Shown here: positions 48,150 to 59,579 of the stretch, piece after piece | Layout of the letters: each line of letters begins with the position of its first letter | How positions within the stretch are numbered: the stretch's first letter is position 1 | Assembly (NCBI RefSeq): GCF_047511655.1 | Contig: NC_133398.1 | Span: forward strand, 107,400,332-107,464,331 | DNA: 64,000 bases | Source: Castor canadensis | Taxonomy: Eukaryota > Chordata > Mammalia > Rodentia > Castoridae | Direction of reading: 5' to 3' | Made by a program: the position numbers and the translations under genes | The notes under the pieces: generated by a model | Seen by the model: only the letters and a program-made list of their open reading frames with translations | What the model was told of the DNA's origin: nothing | Database searches by the model: none

Positions 48150-48800
48150 ATGTCCGGTTAGAGGAATACTAACTCATGTAAACAAGATAAAAACGTAAGT
48201 CTCTCCCCACCAGCCCAGAGGCCGGGAACTTTGGCAAGAGACCCGCTGCAGGGGCTACAAGAAGCCCAGCCGCGGCATCCACGGCTCCCGCCGCGCTCCC
48301 GTGATGGCATCCAGACTGCTACAGCCTTTCCTTTGGTTCCCAAAACAGCATTCCTAGCAGGCACTGCCATTCAGGATCCGACAGTGGGCGTGGCCGGAGC
48401 CCGAGCAGCCAATTGCCACCTGGGTTGTTCGTGGGTGTTAGACTGCGCGCGTTGATTGGCCAGCGTGCTTCTTCCCCTGCGCCGCGGGCTGTCTGCGTTG
48501 CATCACCTCTAGACGCCCGGCGCAGCTGCATGGCCTCGGCTCTCTGCTAGGTTTCCTGACTTACGGGGTTCTCCAGGTAAGCCCGGTCCTTCAGGTGTGT
48601 CCGGTCCTGCTCACGGTCCCCCATCCCCAGTTACTGCCCGCAGAGGCTAGGATCACTCCCACGTTACAACCCCGAGGCGGTTGTACACGATTTTTTAAAA
48701 AAAATGCTTCTTCAGGGCCTACCATGCACGCATATCTACCTTTGCGTGCATATATATTTGCAAAGAGAAGAACTAGAGCTGTAATATAGCGCTGCAGAGC
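48150..48800 (+). promoter_or_regulatory. IARS1: CpG-island promoter of IARS1
   Basis: This is the only long stretch of the window rich in GC and CpG. It lies just upstream of, and across, the non-coding first exon of IARS1. Visible elements are a GC/KLF-type box (gggcgtggc, about 48,386-48,394), a forward CCAAT (48,409-48,413) and an inverted CCAAT (attgg, 48,455-48,459). No TATA box sits at the expected distance, as is usual for a housekeeping gene. Small open frames on both strands here are what GC-rich DNA gives by chance and are not called. A SINE ends about 50 bases upstream, so the upstream edge of the island is sharp. The transcription start is not visible from sequence alone; I place it near 48,470-48,520. 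Confidence 0.8.
48480..48576 (+). other. IARS1: IARS1 non-coding exon 1 (5' UTR)
   Basis: The 3' edge is a clear splice donor: ctccag followed by gtaagc, with the GT at 48,577-48,578. It lies inside the CpG island. The next recognisable exon begins at 54,365 and carries the start codon, so this exon would be entirely 5' UTR. The left edge is an estimate. A further alternative leader exon inside intron 1 cannot be excluded. Confidence 0.6.
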
Positions 48801-49704
48801 CCAGCCGAGCATGAATCCTGCCCTGACTTCTTGGGCTAGGGCTGTGATGTGCAGAGTTCCTCAGCTGCATCCTGGGACCATGGTGGTCTCTGAGCACCGT
48901 GTTTGTGAGAGTTAGAAATTCAGAAGGTGGGCGAGGATACTGCCAAGTCCAGGTATTGCTAAGGACTATTCAAGGTTTGAATCTGAAGCCTTAAGCGCCC
49001 CCTTTCCATGCCTGGTTCCGTGAATGCGCATTTATCGCTGGGAGCCTAGGGCCTACAGGGGCTATGGTGGCCTCCCTGCCCTGGGCTTATTCAGTCTCAT
49101 AACACAGTGGCCAGGTGCACAGTTCACCGGGAACACAGGAGAAAGACAGCTTTTCAGTAGGATTTACGGGTGAGAGAAGGAGAAAGCTCGTCAGGAGATA
49201 CCTTGGGGCTTGGGCCTTGAAGATGGGCAGAGAACCACACCTGCAGTACTGCAGGATTTGGAAGCATCCCTTAGGTTGCTCAGGAGATGAGTAGCCATGG
49301 TATTACAGCTTAATGTGTGTATGGGAAATAGCTGGGAGGTGCACTTTGCTTCCAGCCTTATGGATTTATGGCTTCCTTTTGTAATGAGGTAGGGAAATGA
49401 ATAGAAATTTCTTACAAATAATATGGCACATATAATATAAATTGATACATCTGGGATTTGCTGTTTTCTTTTTCAATGCTCATAAACACACACACACACA
49501 CACGCTGTCTGCACCTGGGATGGTGTGCTATGAGTTATGTCTGTGATGTTTGCATCTGTACTGAACATGTATAGACTATTTCCTTAATACAGTATAACAA
49601 CTGTTTACATTAACATTTAACATGTATTGGTATTATAAGTAATTAGAGATGATTTAAATATGTAGGAGGATGCATGTAAATTATCCTAATCTCCTTGTGG
49701 ATGC

Positions 49705-50065
49705 TGAGGTTTTGTTTTTGTTTTTGTTTTTTTAGTGGTACTGAGTTTTGAACTCAGGGTTTCATGCTTGCTAGGCAGGCACTCTCACCTGAACCACTCT
49801 GCCAAACCGTTATTGTGTTGGGTATTTTTTGAGATAGGGTCTTGCAAACAATTTTCCTGGGCTAGACTGAAACTGAGATCCTCCTATCTCTGCCTCCCAA
49901 GTAGCTAGGATTATAAGTATGAGCCACCAGCACCTGTTCTGAGCGGTTTTTGTTTGGTTGGTTGATTGGTTGCCTTGGTATTTGGCATTCCTGGAGATCC
50001 AACCTAGGGTTTTGCAAATGCCAGACTTCATGCTAGTCTATCAGTGACCTACAATCCTAGCCCAG
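49705..50065 (-). repeat. Composite SINE followed by an ID-like SINE
   Basis: A T-rich tail complement, the tRNA-like complement (agtggtactgagttttgaactcagg), a B1-like complement to about 49,930, then a second, diverged tRNA-like complement to 50,065. Confidence 0.85.
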
Positions 50066-50494
50066 GGAAACTATATTTTATATATTCACCAACTTATTAC
50101 TTTTACTGGCTGTGTGGTATTCAGTTTATTGAGTTTACTTTAGTTATCTTTAAATTGTTTTCCATTGTTTATAGAAATAATGCTTCCATGTGCCAACCTA
50201 AATAACAATGAGAGGGAGCTCCTCCAAAGAATAATGACATTTCTTTGGGAGTAGTAGAGCATTGCAGTGGGAATATACATGTCATAGCAAACTGTGGTCA
50301 TGTTTTAGGAGGTCCAGGCAAGAGGACTATTTAAAGAGAAAGAAAAAGGGACAAATTTGTGTAAGCTACTAGGATACAGAATCCACTGGTCTTGGAGACC
50401 CAAGGCAGAAATTGGTGTTAGCTCTTTGGTGGAGGAACCATTCCTGGGCAAGTGTTCTGTCAAGAGCATCTTGTCTGATATATTTATTTATCTA

Positions 50495-50530
50495 GGTGCT
50501 GGGAATTGAGCCCAGGGCCCCAGCCCCTCT
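50495..50530 (-). repeat. Truncated ID-type SINE
   Basis: It reads ggtgctgggaattgagcccagggcccc, the 3' part of an ID body in complement. Confidence 0.7.
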
Positions 50531-50744
50531 TTTGAGCATTTAGAAAATCCTTGAGAAAGAACTTCAGATGTGCTCACTCCCCCCTAAAGAACCCCAGCTC
50601 AATTTTGTCTGGATCTGACCGGAAAGCTTTCATCTTGGTATCATCAACTTTCTCACATGAATATCTGTGTGCAGAATTCACACATGTTAGCTGTTAATAA
50701 AGTGAGAAAAGGCTTGGGATGGGCCTCCTGTGGGGTTAAATTTG

Positions 50745-50957
50745 ATTAATGTGGCCGGGTGTAGCTACTTGGGAGGCTGAGATCAGGAGGATCAAGGTTT
50801 GAGGTCAGCCCTGGTAAATAGTTCTCAAGACCCCTTCTCCAAAATAACCAGAGCAAAATGGATTGCAGGTGTGGCTCAACTGGTAGAGCACCTGCTCTGT
50901 AAGTGTAAAGCCCCAAGTTCAAATACCAGTTCCACCAAAAAAAAAAAAAAAAAAAAG
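50745..50957 (+). repeat. Composite SINE with A tail
   Basis: A 5'-shortened B1-like unit, then ggtgtggctcaactggtagagcacctgctc...agttcaaataccagttcc and an 18-20 base A run. Confidence 0.9.
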
Positions 50958-51184
50958 ATTAATGTAACAGGGTAGGAAGACTGGGTATGCAAAAGGAGAA
51001 AGGAACTGAGAAACAGACTTAGAGGTAGAATGCCCATGTGTTAGTAGGTAATTGGATGAGGTCATCATTTCGGTAATATCAAGATACTCTCAAGTGTCGA
51101 GATAATAGATAATGGGAAGAGTAGTGGAATCACTGAAACTGAGTTAAAAAAGAGAAATCTGTTGTAGCAATTATGATCCTTAGG

Positions 51185-51405
51185 TTTGCTTGTTTTGGGG
51201 ACAACCTTGCTATGTAGCCTGAGCTGGGCTCAAACTACTGAAACCTTCCTACCTCAGCCTCCTGAGTGCTGGTATGATAGGTGTAAAACACCAGTCTCAA
51301 CAAGATTCTGAGATTTTACGGCCTGCAAAGTGACTCAAATGGTAGAGTGCCTGCCTACCAAATACAAAGCCCTGAGTTCAACTCCCAGCAACACCAAGGG
51401 AAAAA
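51185..51405. repeat. B1-type SINE (minus) next to a tRNA-derived SINE (plus)
   Basis: 51,185-51,300 is a B1 complement (caaccttgctatgtagcctgagctgggctcaaact). 51,320-51,405 is a plus-strand tRNA-like SINE ending in a long purine-rich tail (ggga/agga to about 51,475). Confidence 0.85.
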
Positions 51406-52239
51406 AGGGAGGGAGGGAGTGAAAAAGGAAGGGATGGAGAGATGGAATGAAGGAAGGAAAGAAGGAAAGAAAGATCTTGAGATTTTTTTTAACCAGAATG
51501 TTTCAGTATGCTTTTTCAAGGTAGGTTGAGGTACTCAAGTGGTGGTTCAGGAGTGTAGTCTAGGAACTTCTGAACTGGAAGTTGAGGCAAAGGTGGCCCA
51601 GGGAGTTGTGAAATGGTGAAGGGTAGAAGGCCTGGAATATATTAAGACGGAAGAAAAGGGGGAGACATCCTTGTGCATAACTGGAAATGTTCACCTGCCC
51701 CTCCCTTTGCCCTGTGGTTGCTGGAGACTATTGTTCAGGTATGACTGTCCAGTGGATACAGTGGGCTAGAGCAATCCTGTGATTTATGCATGACTGCTGT
51801 TTCTCCTCAGCAGCTGCCATAGCCCGATCATTGGTACATGGTTCTTCCTGAAACAGTCAAATACTGGGTCTTTGAATTTGACATTGTACTGGGGATTCTT
51901 AATCTTTTAAAGTGGCAGAGACACCCTAGAAAATTCAGTGAAAGAAAGCCATGTGCCCTGTTCTCAGAAACCTTATTTTCTCAAAAAGAGACAAAGCTTG
52001 ATTAGATATTGTGAATAATTGTCAGAACCATATGAGAGTGGTCAAACTTTGGTCTTAATGCTAATCTAGGGATCTTGGTAAATGCAGGTTCTGACTCCAG
52101 GGTCCTGGCTGGGGATAGTGAGTCTATATCTCTAATGAGCTCCCATATACAAGAGCCACCACAGAGCAGATTAGAAGTCACAGAAATGAGTGTGTTGATA
52201 TCTAAAGACCTATTAGCCTTTTTTTTTTAACCTTTTATA

Positions 52240-52335
52240 ACAGTAAATTTTTTTTATTTATTCATTTATTCATATGTGCATACATTGTTTGGGTCATTTC
52301 TCCCCCCTACCTCCTGCCCCCTCCCTCTCCTCCCA
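52240..52335 (-). mobile_element. Short L1 3' end
   Basis: It reads tttatttattcatttattcatatgtgcatacattgtttgggtcatttctcccccc, the end of the lineage's L1 3' UTR, severely 5'-truncated. Confidence 0.85.
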
Positions 52336-52909
52336 CCCCCTTAATAAGAACAATAATATTAGTCTTATTGTACAACTGCATAATTTCAAGTTGGCTTCTG
52401 ATTAAGGTAGCTGCTGAGCCAATCGGACCCTTAATAAATCAGTAAGGCAGAAAATAGTACTTCTTTCCATCTTTGAAAGGCTGGAAGTTGTAATGACAGT
52501 TGAGGCAAAATGCCTTACAACTTCTATTTAATATTGTTCAATGGTGTACTCTGATTGGAAATGGCTATGTTAGTTAAATGACCCACCTGTTCTTGTTTTC
52601 CTTTTAACTTATTAAAAAAAGAACTTTAAGATATTCTTGCATCTGAAAAATTAATGAGAATAAAAGGAAAGATACTACTTATCACAAATGTTTTTGACAG
52701 CCTGAGTCAATTGCTATGCTTATACTGTTTTGCTTTCATTGCTTTCAGAGTAGGTTGAAATATGTGGGGCTTCTTTCTCCTAGAGACAGTTATACCAGAC
52801 TGTTGTGATTTTTGAGTACTAAAGGTTTTTCATGTTCTTTGTTTTCTCATTATTAGTAATCCTGTTCCCTAATCAGATGTTAGCTTGCAAATCTGATCAA
52901 CAACTTATT

Positions 52910-53510
52910 TAGATTTTTTTTTTTTTTTTGGCAATGTTGGGGTTTGACTTCAGGACCTTGTGCTTGACAGGCTGGTACTCTACCACTTGAACCACACCCC
53001 TAGCTCATTTAGAATTTTAAATAAGAATAAATAGGCATTGAGGAGGAAGAGAACCAGGCACAGTGGCTCATGCCTTTAATCCTAGCTACTTGGGAGGCAA
53101 AGATCCGGAAGACTGAATTTTGAGGCCAACCCAGGCAAAAAAGTTCAAGTGACCCCATCTCGGCTAATAAAAAACTGAATGTAGTATTAAGTCCCTGTCA
53201 TTCTAGCAATAAGGGAAGTACAAATGGGATTGTAGTACAAACCTGCTTAGCAAAATGCGAGATCTTATTTGAAAAATAACTAAAACCAAAAAGGGCTGGG
53301 GGTGTAGCTCAAGTGGTAGGGTGCCTGCCTAGCATGCACAAGTCTCTGAGTTCAAACCTCAGTACTGTCCCCACTCCAAAAAAAGACAAACCAATTAACA
53401 AAACAGCAAAGGATAAGGCTGGGGGCTTGGCTCAAGTGGGAGAGTACCTGCCTAGCAAGTGTGAGGCCATGAGTTCAAACCACAGTACAACAACAACAAA
53501 AAAAGCAAAG
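52910..53510. repeat. SINE cluster: one minus, three plus units
   Basis: 52,910-53,005 is a minus-strand tRNA-like SINE. 53,055-53,390 is a plus-strand B1-like plus tRNA-like composite. 53,415-53,510 is a further plus-strand tRNA-like SINE with a CAA/AAA tail. Confidence 0.9.
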
Positions 53511-53514
53511 GATA

Positions 53515-54262
53515 AATAAGCATTTATCCAAAGAAGCTACACAAATGGCCACTAAGCACATCGAAAAAGATACCAACATCATTAGTCATTAGGGAAATAT
53601 AAATCAAAACTGCAATTACATACTACTTCATCCTCTCTAAAATAGCTGTAATTCAAAGGTAGACAATAAGGAGTGTCATGGAGGATATGGAGAGGTTGCC
53701 ATCCCTGTTCATACAGAGTAACATATGACCCAGAAATTCCACTCTTAGCTATATACCCAAGAGACATGAAAATGTTTGTCCACATGGACACTGTACCTGA
53801 ATATTCATAACGCGTTCATCATAGGAGCCAAAAAGTGGAAACCATCCCAGTGCCTAGGGAGTGATGAATAAGCAAAATGTGGCATTTCCAAACAATGGGA
53901 TGTGATTCAGCTATAGAAAGTAAAGAGGAATGAATAATGTTACTGCATGGAAGAAAACATGCTAAGGAAATGAAGCCAGAAACAATAGGCCACATACAGA
54001 TGGTTCATATAAATCTTACCATTTATATGAAACGTCTAGAATAGGCAAATCTTTATAGAGTCAGAAAGAAGATTCGTGATTGCCAGGGGCTAAAGGAAGA
54101 GAGGATGTGATTGCTAATGATTGGGGTGGGAGGGATTGAAAATATTCTGAAATTAGATAGTGGGGATGATTGCACAATTTTGCAAATATACTAACCACTA
54201 ACTGTACACTTGCAAAGGGTGCACTTTGTGGGATGTGAATTTAACCCAATAAAGCCTTTAAT
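53515..54262 (+). mobile_element. Old L1 3' end in IARS1 intron 1
   Basis: It reads catttatccaaagaagctacacaaatggccac, then gacccagaaattccactcttagctatatacccaagag, and ends tgtgaatttaacccaataaagcc, the 3' end of an old mammalian L1. It stops about 100 bases before the first coding exon of IARS1. Confidence 0.85.
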
Positions 54263-54364
54263 GTTAATGCATTTATAGAGATAGTGGTACATACACTCAT
54301 TTTAATATACTATGCTGCTATTCCTAGATTTATCTGTGACAAGTAAATTTGATTTCTCTTACAG

Positions 54365-54490
54365 CAACAGAATGGTTCAACAAGTCCCAGAAAACATCAG
54401 TTTTCCTGCTGAAGAAGAGAAAATCTTGCAGTTCTGGTCCAAATTTAATTGTTTTCAAGAATGCTTAAAGCAATCAAAACATAGGCCAAA
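54365..54490 (+). CDS. IARS1: IARS1 exon 2 (first coding exon)
   Basis: The acceptor is a pyrimidine tract ending cttacag (AG at 54,363-54,364), followed by seven untranslated bases and the ATG at 54,372. It encodes residues 1-39 and two bases of codon 40. The donor is ccaaa|gtatgtg. An open frame continues 43 bases into the intron to a TAG, but the homologous protein resumes at the next exon, so the splice is preferred. Confidence 0.95.
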
Positions 54491-57400
54491 GTATGTGAAT
54501 TTCTTTGGTGAAGGTGGAGTTTTTTAGAGTAGTCATTTCTTAGATTGAGTTCCACTAAAGCAGAACCCTTTATTCATCATTGTGTTCCCAGAGTCTCCCA
54601 GCTTTCTATATAATGGATATTTGGAAGCAGATAAACTTTGAATGTGTGAGTTTTTAGTTATGAGGACAGTTTTAAGAGGTCATCTGAATAGAGTTTCTGT
54701 ACCACCCTCTTCTTTCCCACCTCTATCATCTCCACTCTCACTTAGCACTGATACCTAAGTGTAAGACTCCATACATATCTTCCATACAACTTCCTGCCTC
54801 TAGTCTCCCTTTACCTAAAAGTGTAGTCCTTTAATCACTGTTTTTATTATGTCTTCTCTGCTTAAAAACTTTTATGAGATAGATGTCTACTGCCCTGTTT
54901 TACTAATGAGATAACTCAGGGTTAGGATTAATAACTTGCCTTATGTCATGGAAATAACAAATAAAAAATGGTTAGTAGAATGGCAATCTCCACAGCTCTG
55001 TCATAACTAGCAGTCTTTCTAAAGGTAGGACCTCCAGTAAATATCTAACTATGTTTGAATTTCCTGCTCTTCCTGCTTCACTTCCCTTAAACACATTACT
55101 GTGATAGAGCTATTTATACAAAAATGTTGTCCTAAATTTTTGCTATTTTAAAATGAGTTTAATTGTTTTTATTACTTCTGATAGATTTACCTTTTATGAT
55201 GGGCCTCCTTTTGCAACTGGACTGCCTCACTATGGACATATACTTGCAGGAACAATTAAAGATATAGTTACAAGATATGCTCACCAGAGTGGGTTTCATG
55301 TTGACAGAAGATTTGGATGGGATTGCCATGGCTTACCTGTGGTATGTTTGAATCTCCAGCCTTCTAATGTTCTGATATTTTTATAAGCATTACATTTCAT
55401 CATGTAATGTGTTAATGTATGATGGATTTTAACTATGTCAGACTTCCTTTACTTCATTTCCATAATATTATTTATAGTTCATTTTCTCTGTAGATTTTCT
55501 GAGAACTAATGTTTTTTTAAAGCTGTTTTATTTTCTAGAGTTGTTTCATTGTATCTGTTTGATAAGGCAGGGATGTTAATGATCTTACCACAAATTTTCA
55601 GGAATATGAAATTGATAAGACGCTGGGAATCAGAGGACCAGAGGATGTAGCCAAAATTGGGATTGCAGAGTATAACAATCAGTGCCGAACAATTGTGATG
55701 AGATACTCTAGTGAGTGGAAGGTATGTGGGTTGTTTTCAGTAGAATCAACAGAAAGTTTGGGTTTTAAGTGGGAATTGAAATAGTTTATGCTCCTTTGTG
55801 CTTTATATGAGATGTTCTCAAAAGTATGGTTGTCCATGTGAGGTCATGACATAGAGGGATTGACCCTCCTCTTTATGTTATGTGTACCTGGACAGGCTCC
55901 TTAGTTTCCACCTCCAACCCTGTCAGCCTGAACTAGACCCTCATTTTTCCTAATTTCTTTGTGCTTGATTGGTCTTCCATACTTAATCTCCTGCCTGCCC
56001 ACAGTATGTGATGAGAATAACACTGTTCTTAGCAAACAGACTTAAATAGTCCAGTGTAACAATTCATAGTTTTAAAAATTCAAATTGACCTCTTTTTGTT
56101 ATATTAATTTGACTTCTCTGTTGCCCACTACTTAGTAATAGAGCTCCACAGCTGCAGTATTCCTGCCCTCTTATTTTTCTGGGCTTGGGAACAAAGCTCC
56201 CTGTTTCCTCTCTGCCACCTAGACTAGCTTGGTGTGTCTGTATAACAAAAGCATGTCTGCCTTTACCTTCAACCACTCAAACTGACTCTTCTTTAGAATT
56301 CCCTAGTCTGCCAATGGATATTCTCTGGTCTTTAAACATTAATCACCATGATCACATCAGGCACCAAATCCTAGTGAGTTTTTCTTCACAGTATCTCATT
56401 GTTTCATTCCTACAACCTTTCTCTAGCCTGTCCTTCACCATCATCTTTTCTAAAACAATCTTCTAATCAGTTTCTTCCTTTTTCCACTCAGGCTACCACA
56501 CTCTCTCTCTCATGACACTGTTCCTCATGCTGTTCTGTCCATAAACCTTGAGTAGCTTCACTTCACTGGCATGTAAGATTTGATTTCATCAACATGAAAG
56601 TGAGAGCTCATTTCTCCCTCAACTTTCTTACTTGATCACTAGTAGGGAAAAATCGTGATTAGTATGAGTATAAGCCTGAATATAGGCCTTTTCTTTTTTC
56701 TCTTTGAAAAAAAAGTTTGAACTTTCATTTTGAAATAGTTTCTTATATATTAAAAAATTGCAAGCATGGTTTGAAACACTTCTCTACATTTTTCTTCCAC
56801 CTTTTCCAATTGCTTACATCTTCAGTAACATATATAATTGCAAAAGCTATTGCTTTTTATTAATGTTGATAAAATATTGCAGATCTTATTTGAATTTCAC
56901 CAGTTTGTCCCACTCATTTTTATTTCTGTTCCAAGAGCCAATCCAGGATCACCCTTCTGCATACTTTCTTTCCATACAGAACATAAGAAAAAAATCTTCC
57001 TTGTCTTTTCTGACCTTGCTGTGTGTTGGTGTGTGTGGGTGTAGGTGTGTGTATTCCTGGGGATTGAATCCAGGGCCTGATGTGTGCTCAGCAAATACTC
57101 AACCACTGAGCTATACCCCAGCTGCCACCTTGTCACTTAAAGAATGCAGGCAAGTTATTTTATGGAATGACCCTCAATATCTAATATTTCCTCATGATTC
57201 AATTTAGGATATGCATTTTGGGTAAGCATATCTCAAAATTGATGTCGTGCCCTTCTCAGTGTATCATGTTATGAGGCATATGTTGTTGCATGTCTCATTA
57301 ATGATAATTTTGCTTAATTAATGTGCTACCTGTCAGGTTTTTCCTTTGTAAAGTTGTAGCTTTTTCTTTGTAATTAATAAGTATCTCATAAGGCATATTC

Positions 57401-57816
57401 TTTGCAAATATTCATATGCTACTTTCAATAATTTTAGCATGACTGATGATTCTTGATAGTAAAGTTATTTCTCTGGTGTTTGTCAAATGGTGGTTTTGTC
57501 AACTTTCATACATAAATATTTATACTTACAAATCATAGTATTTGTATATAGGTGGCTGCCAAGACAACTAACTGGCTTTTAATCTTGCATAGTGAGTTGT
57601 TTGAAGTAGAAGCTGACTTGAACCATTGATTGTTGTAATTTCTCAAAATTATGTGTAGTGATAGTAGTAAAACATGGTAGACAATAATAAATACTGTTTC
57701 CTAATACTGCTTTAATATTCATACTTTTAAAGTCTACTGTGACAAGACTTGGCCGATGGATTGACTTTGACAATGACTACAAAACTCTGTATCCACAATT
57801 CATGGAATCTGTCTGG
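54372..57816 (+). CDS. IARS1: IARS1, cytoplasmic isoleucyl-tRNA synthetase, first four coding exons (joined, 3' partial)
   Basis: The gene product charges tRNA-Ile with isoleucine using ATP and works in the cytosol within the multi-aminoacyl-tRNA synthetase complex. The coding sequence here is join(54372..54490, 55185..55341, 55602..55721, 57733..57816), 480 nt or 160 residues. All three complete introns have AG/GT borders and the reading frame is preserved across them. The protein starts [18 protein letters not shown]. It carries PPFATG at 47-52 and the class I ATP-binding HIGH-type motif as HYGH at residues 55-58. It ends in this window at ...QFMESVW. As I recall, human IARS1 is near 1,260 residues, so only about the first eighth is present; the KMSKS motif, editing domain and anticodon-binding region lie beyond the right edge. 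The match to the vertebrate protein is nearly residue for residue, with no stop or frameshift. I regard the identification as secure. Confidence 0.97.
55185..55341 (+). CDS. IARS1: IARS1 exon 3 (HIGH motif exon)
   Basis: The acceptor is tgatag|atttacc and the donor is cctgtg|gtatg. The 157 nt complete codon 40 and encode residues 41-92. They include the start of the Rossmann catalytic fold with GPPFATG and HYGH, then a basic, highly conserved stretch ending [10 protein letters not shown]. The exon ends exactly on a codon boundary. Confidence 0.97.
55602..55721 (+). CDS. IARS1: IARS1 exon 4
   Basis: The acceptor is ttttcag|gaatat and the donor is gtggaag|gtatgtg. The 120 nt are exactly 40 codons, phase 0 at both ends. 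The product starts [18 protein letters not shown] and ends VMRYSSEWK, in register with exons 3 and 5. Confidence 0.96.
55722..57732 (+). other. IARS1 intron 4
   Basis: Non-coding. It holds an ID-type SINE in complement at about 57,045-57,125 (cctggggattgaatccagggcctgatg...). A GT-rich stretch precedes it. The 149-codon plus-strand frame at 56,758-57,207 crosses this SINE and has no homology that I recognise, so it is not called. Confidence 0.8.
57733..57816 (+). CDS. IARS1: IARS1 exon 5
   Basis: The acceptor is ttttaaag|tctactg and the donor is gtctgg|gtaggt. The 84 nt are 28 codons, phase 0, coding the [18 protein letters not shown] region of the class I catalytic core. This is the last IARS1 exon in the window. 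Confidence 0.96.
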
Positions 57817-58549
57817 TAGGTTTATTTAAAGTTGTAAATATGATGAATATTCTGTTGCATTAGTCAGTGGAAAGGTGTGCTAGAATGAATTAGTTACTTG
57901 TTTGGAGGAACAGGTGTTTTTGAATTCAGAAGATTTTGGACTTGAGAAATACAGTAGGGCATGCATATATTTTGTAGCACATAAGAGCCCCAGTAGACTG
58001 AACAGCAGTATTTCTACGTCATTTACTAGAATAAAGAATATAAATGTCCTAATGTCAACTAAAAGTTTCTGTCAAAAAAAATATTTTTGTCAGCATCCTA
58101 TGTTTGTGCCAAACTTAGGAAAAAATGGTTTTCAGAAGTTGGTTTTTTTTTTGTTTTTTTTTTTTACAATGCTGAGGTTTGAACTTGCTAGAAAGGTGCT
58201 CTATCACTTGAGCCATGCTTCCAGTCCTTCAGAAGTGGTTTTATCCAGAAGTGGAATTAAGCATAAGAGATGGTATGCTTGAATTTAATGCTGAAAGAAG
58301 TTATACAGTAAAGTCACCATTCCATAATAGTTCCAAATGAAATTTCTTTTTACCATCATAAGACAACAGAAGCAGGGCCAATTTGATAGGTGTTTAAGTT
58401 GGACCTCCTACAGTTGTCTAAGAATCATTGCAGAGCACACAGGGAACATCAGTATTGTTGCAAACTGCCTAAGGTATATGATTCAGTCTTTTAGTAAATT
58501 ATGCATACAAGTATAGGTACAAGTAAGTTGCAAAGCTGTTTTATGTTTG

Positions 58550-58735
58550 TGATTTTTTTTTTTTTGCACTGGGGATTGAACCTAGGACCTTCCAAATTCT
58601 ACGCAAACACTCTACCACTGAGATGGTTTTTTGAGACAGGGTCTCAGGTAGCCCAGGCTGGCCTCAAACTCATAATCCTCCTGCCTCTGTGACCCAAGTA
58701 CAGGTGTGTACTGACATGCCTGGCTGCAAAGCTGT
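58550..58735 (-). repeat. ID + B1 SINE
   Basis: A T run, gcactggggattgaacctaggacc, then the B1 complement gagacagggtctcaggtagcccaggctggcctcaaact. Confidence 0.9.
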
Positions 58736-59049
58736 TTTGTCAGATTAACTCCTTTACATTGCCTTGTAGCTGCTTGTGGCTCTTATTTTCTTCTTATATA
58801 CCTTCTCACATTTCTCTTAGCTTAGGATCTGTTGCAGATGCTTGATGTAAGTCCTTTGAGGTGCTAGATACCCTGGGAAAGTTCTTCAGACCTTCCAATT
58901 ATGACCTCCTCCTTGGGATCTATTTCCAGGCCCACTTATCCCAGAGTGGGAAGCCAGTTAGATGCTCTGGCATTCGAGACTTTGGATAGAGGGATCCCTA
59001 TTCACTGAGCAGGTGAAGTTCCCACAATTAGAGCATGTAAAAATCTTAT

Positions 59050-59475
59050 TTTGCCAGGCATGATGGCACACACTTATAGTCTACTTGGGAGTAGACTACT
59101 TGGGAGCTGCTTGGGAAGCTGATCGCTTGAGCCTAGGCGTTCAAGTCCAGCCTGTGCGATATAGCTCAGTGATAGAATGCCTGTCATGTACAAGGCCCTA
59201 GGTTTGATCTCTGGTATTGCAAAATGAATAATTTATTTTTAAGTTGCAGGTGTTTTGCTAAATGTCAAAAAGATTAGGGCTGTTGAGCACTTAAATGTGG
59301 TTAGTGTGAGAAAGTGAATTTTTTAGTTGAAAGAATTGAAATGTCTAAATTTTCAAAAATTAAAAATTACAGGACTGGGGGCATGGCTTAAGTAGAGTAC
59401 CTGCCTAGTAAGTAAGAAGCCCAGACTTCAAATCCCAGTATCACCAAAAAAACAAAAAACAACAACAAAAAAAAA
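59050..59475 (+). repeat. Two plus-strand SINEs
   Basis: 59,050-59,225 is a B1-like unit (ccaggcatgatggcacacacttatag) with an internal short duplication (acttgggag repeated) followed by an ID-like unit. 59,370-59,475 is a tRNA-like SINE with an A/CAA tail. Confidence 0.85.
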
Positions 59476-59579
59476 TTGGCATGTAGATATGTAGATGAGG
59501 CTAGCACCTACCATGTCTGTCAGTATAGTTGTAAATCCTAGTCCTCAATTTGTATAAAATAGGCTTGGATCTGGAGGAA

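Larger units (their letters stand above)
48577..54364 (+). other. IARS1 intron 1 with SINEs and an old L1
   Basis: This is non-coding sequence between the leader exon and the first coding exon. It carries several SINEs (about 49,705-50,065, 50,495-50,530, 50,745-50,955, 51,185-51,300, 51,320-51,405, 52,910-53,005, 53,055-53,510), a short minus-strand L1 tail (52,240-52,335) and an old plus-strand L1 3' end (53,515-54,262). A short CA run is at 49,486-49,503. I saw no other coding exon. The stretch 51,480-52,235 is anonymous. Confidence 0.75.

Noticed and set aside
48158-48812. Several 60-75 codon frames on both strands in the CpG island
   Set aside because: GC-rich DNA has few stop codons; none has homology or a plausible gene structure, and the region is the IARS1 promoter and leader.
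56758-57207. 149-codon plus-strand frame in IARS1 intron 4
   Set aside because: It runs through an ID-type SINE and GT-rich repeat and lies between two confirmed IARS1 exons.
57902-58282. 126-codon plus-strand frame just after IARS1 exon 5
   Set aside because: It crosses a minus-strand SINE and poly-T stretch and does not match the IARS1 residues expected next.
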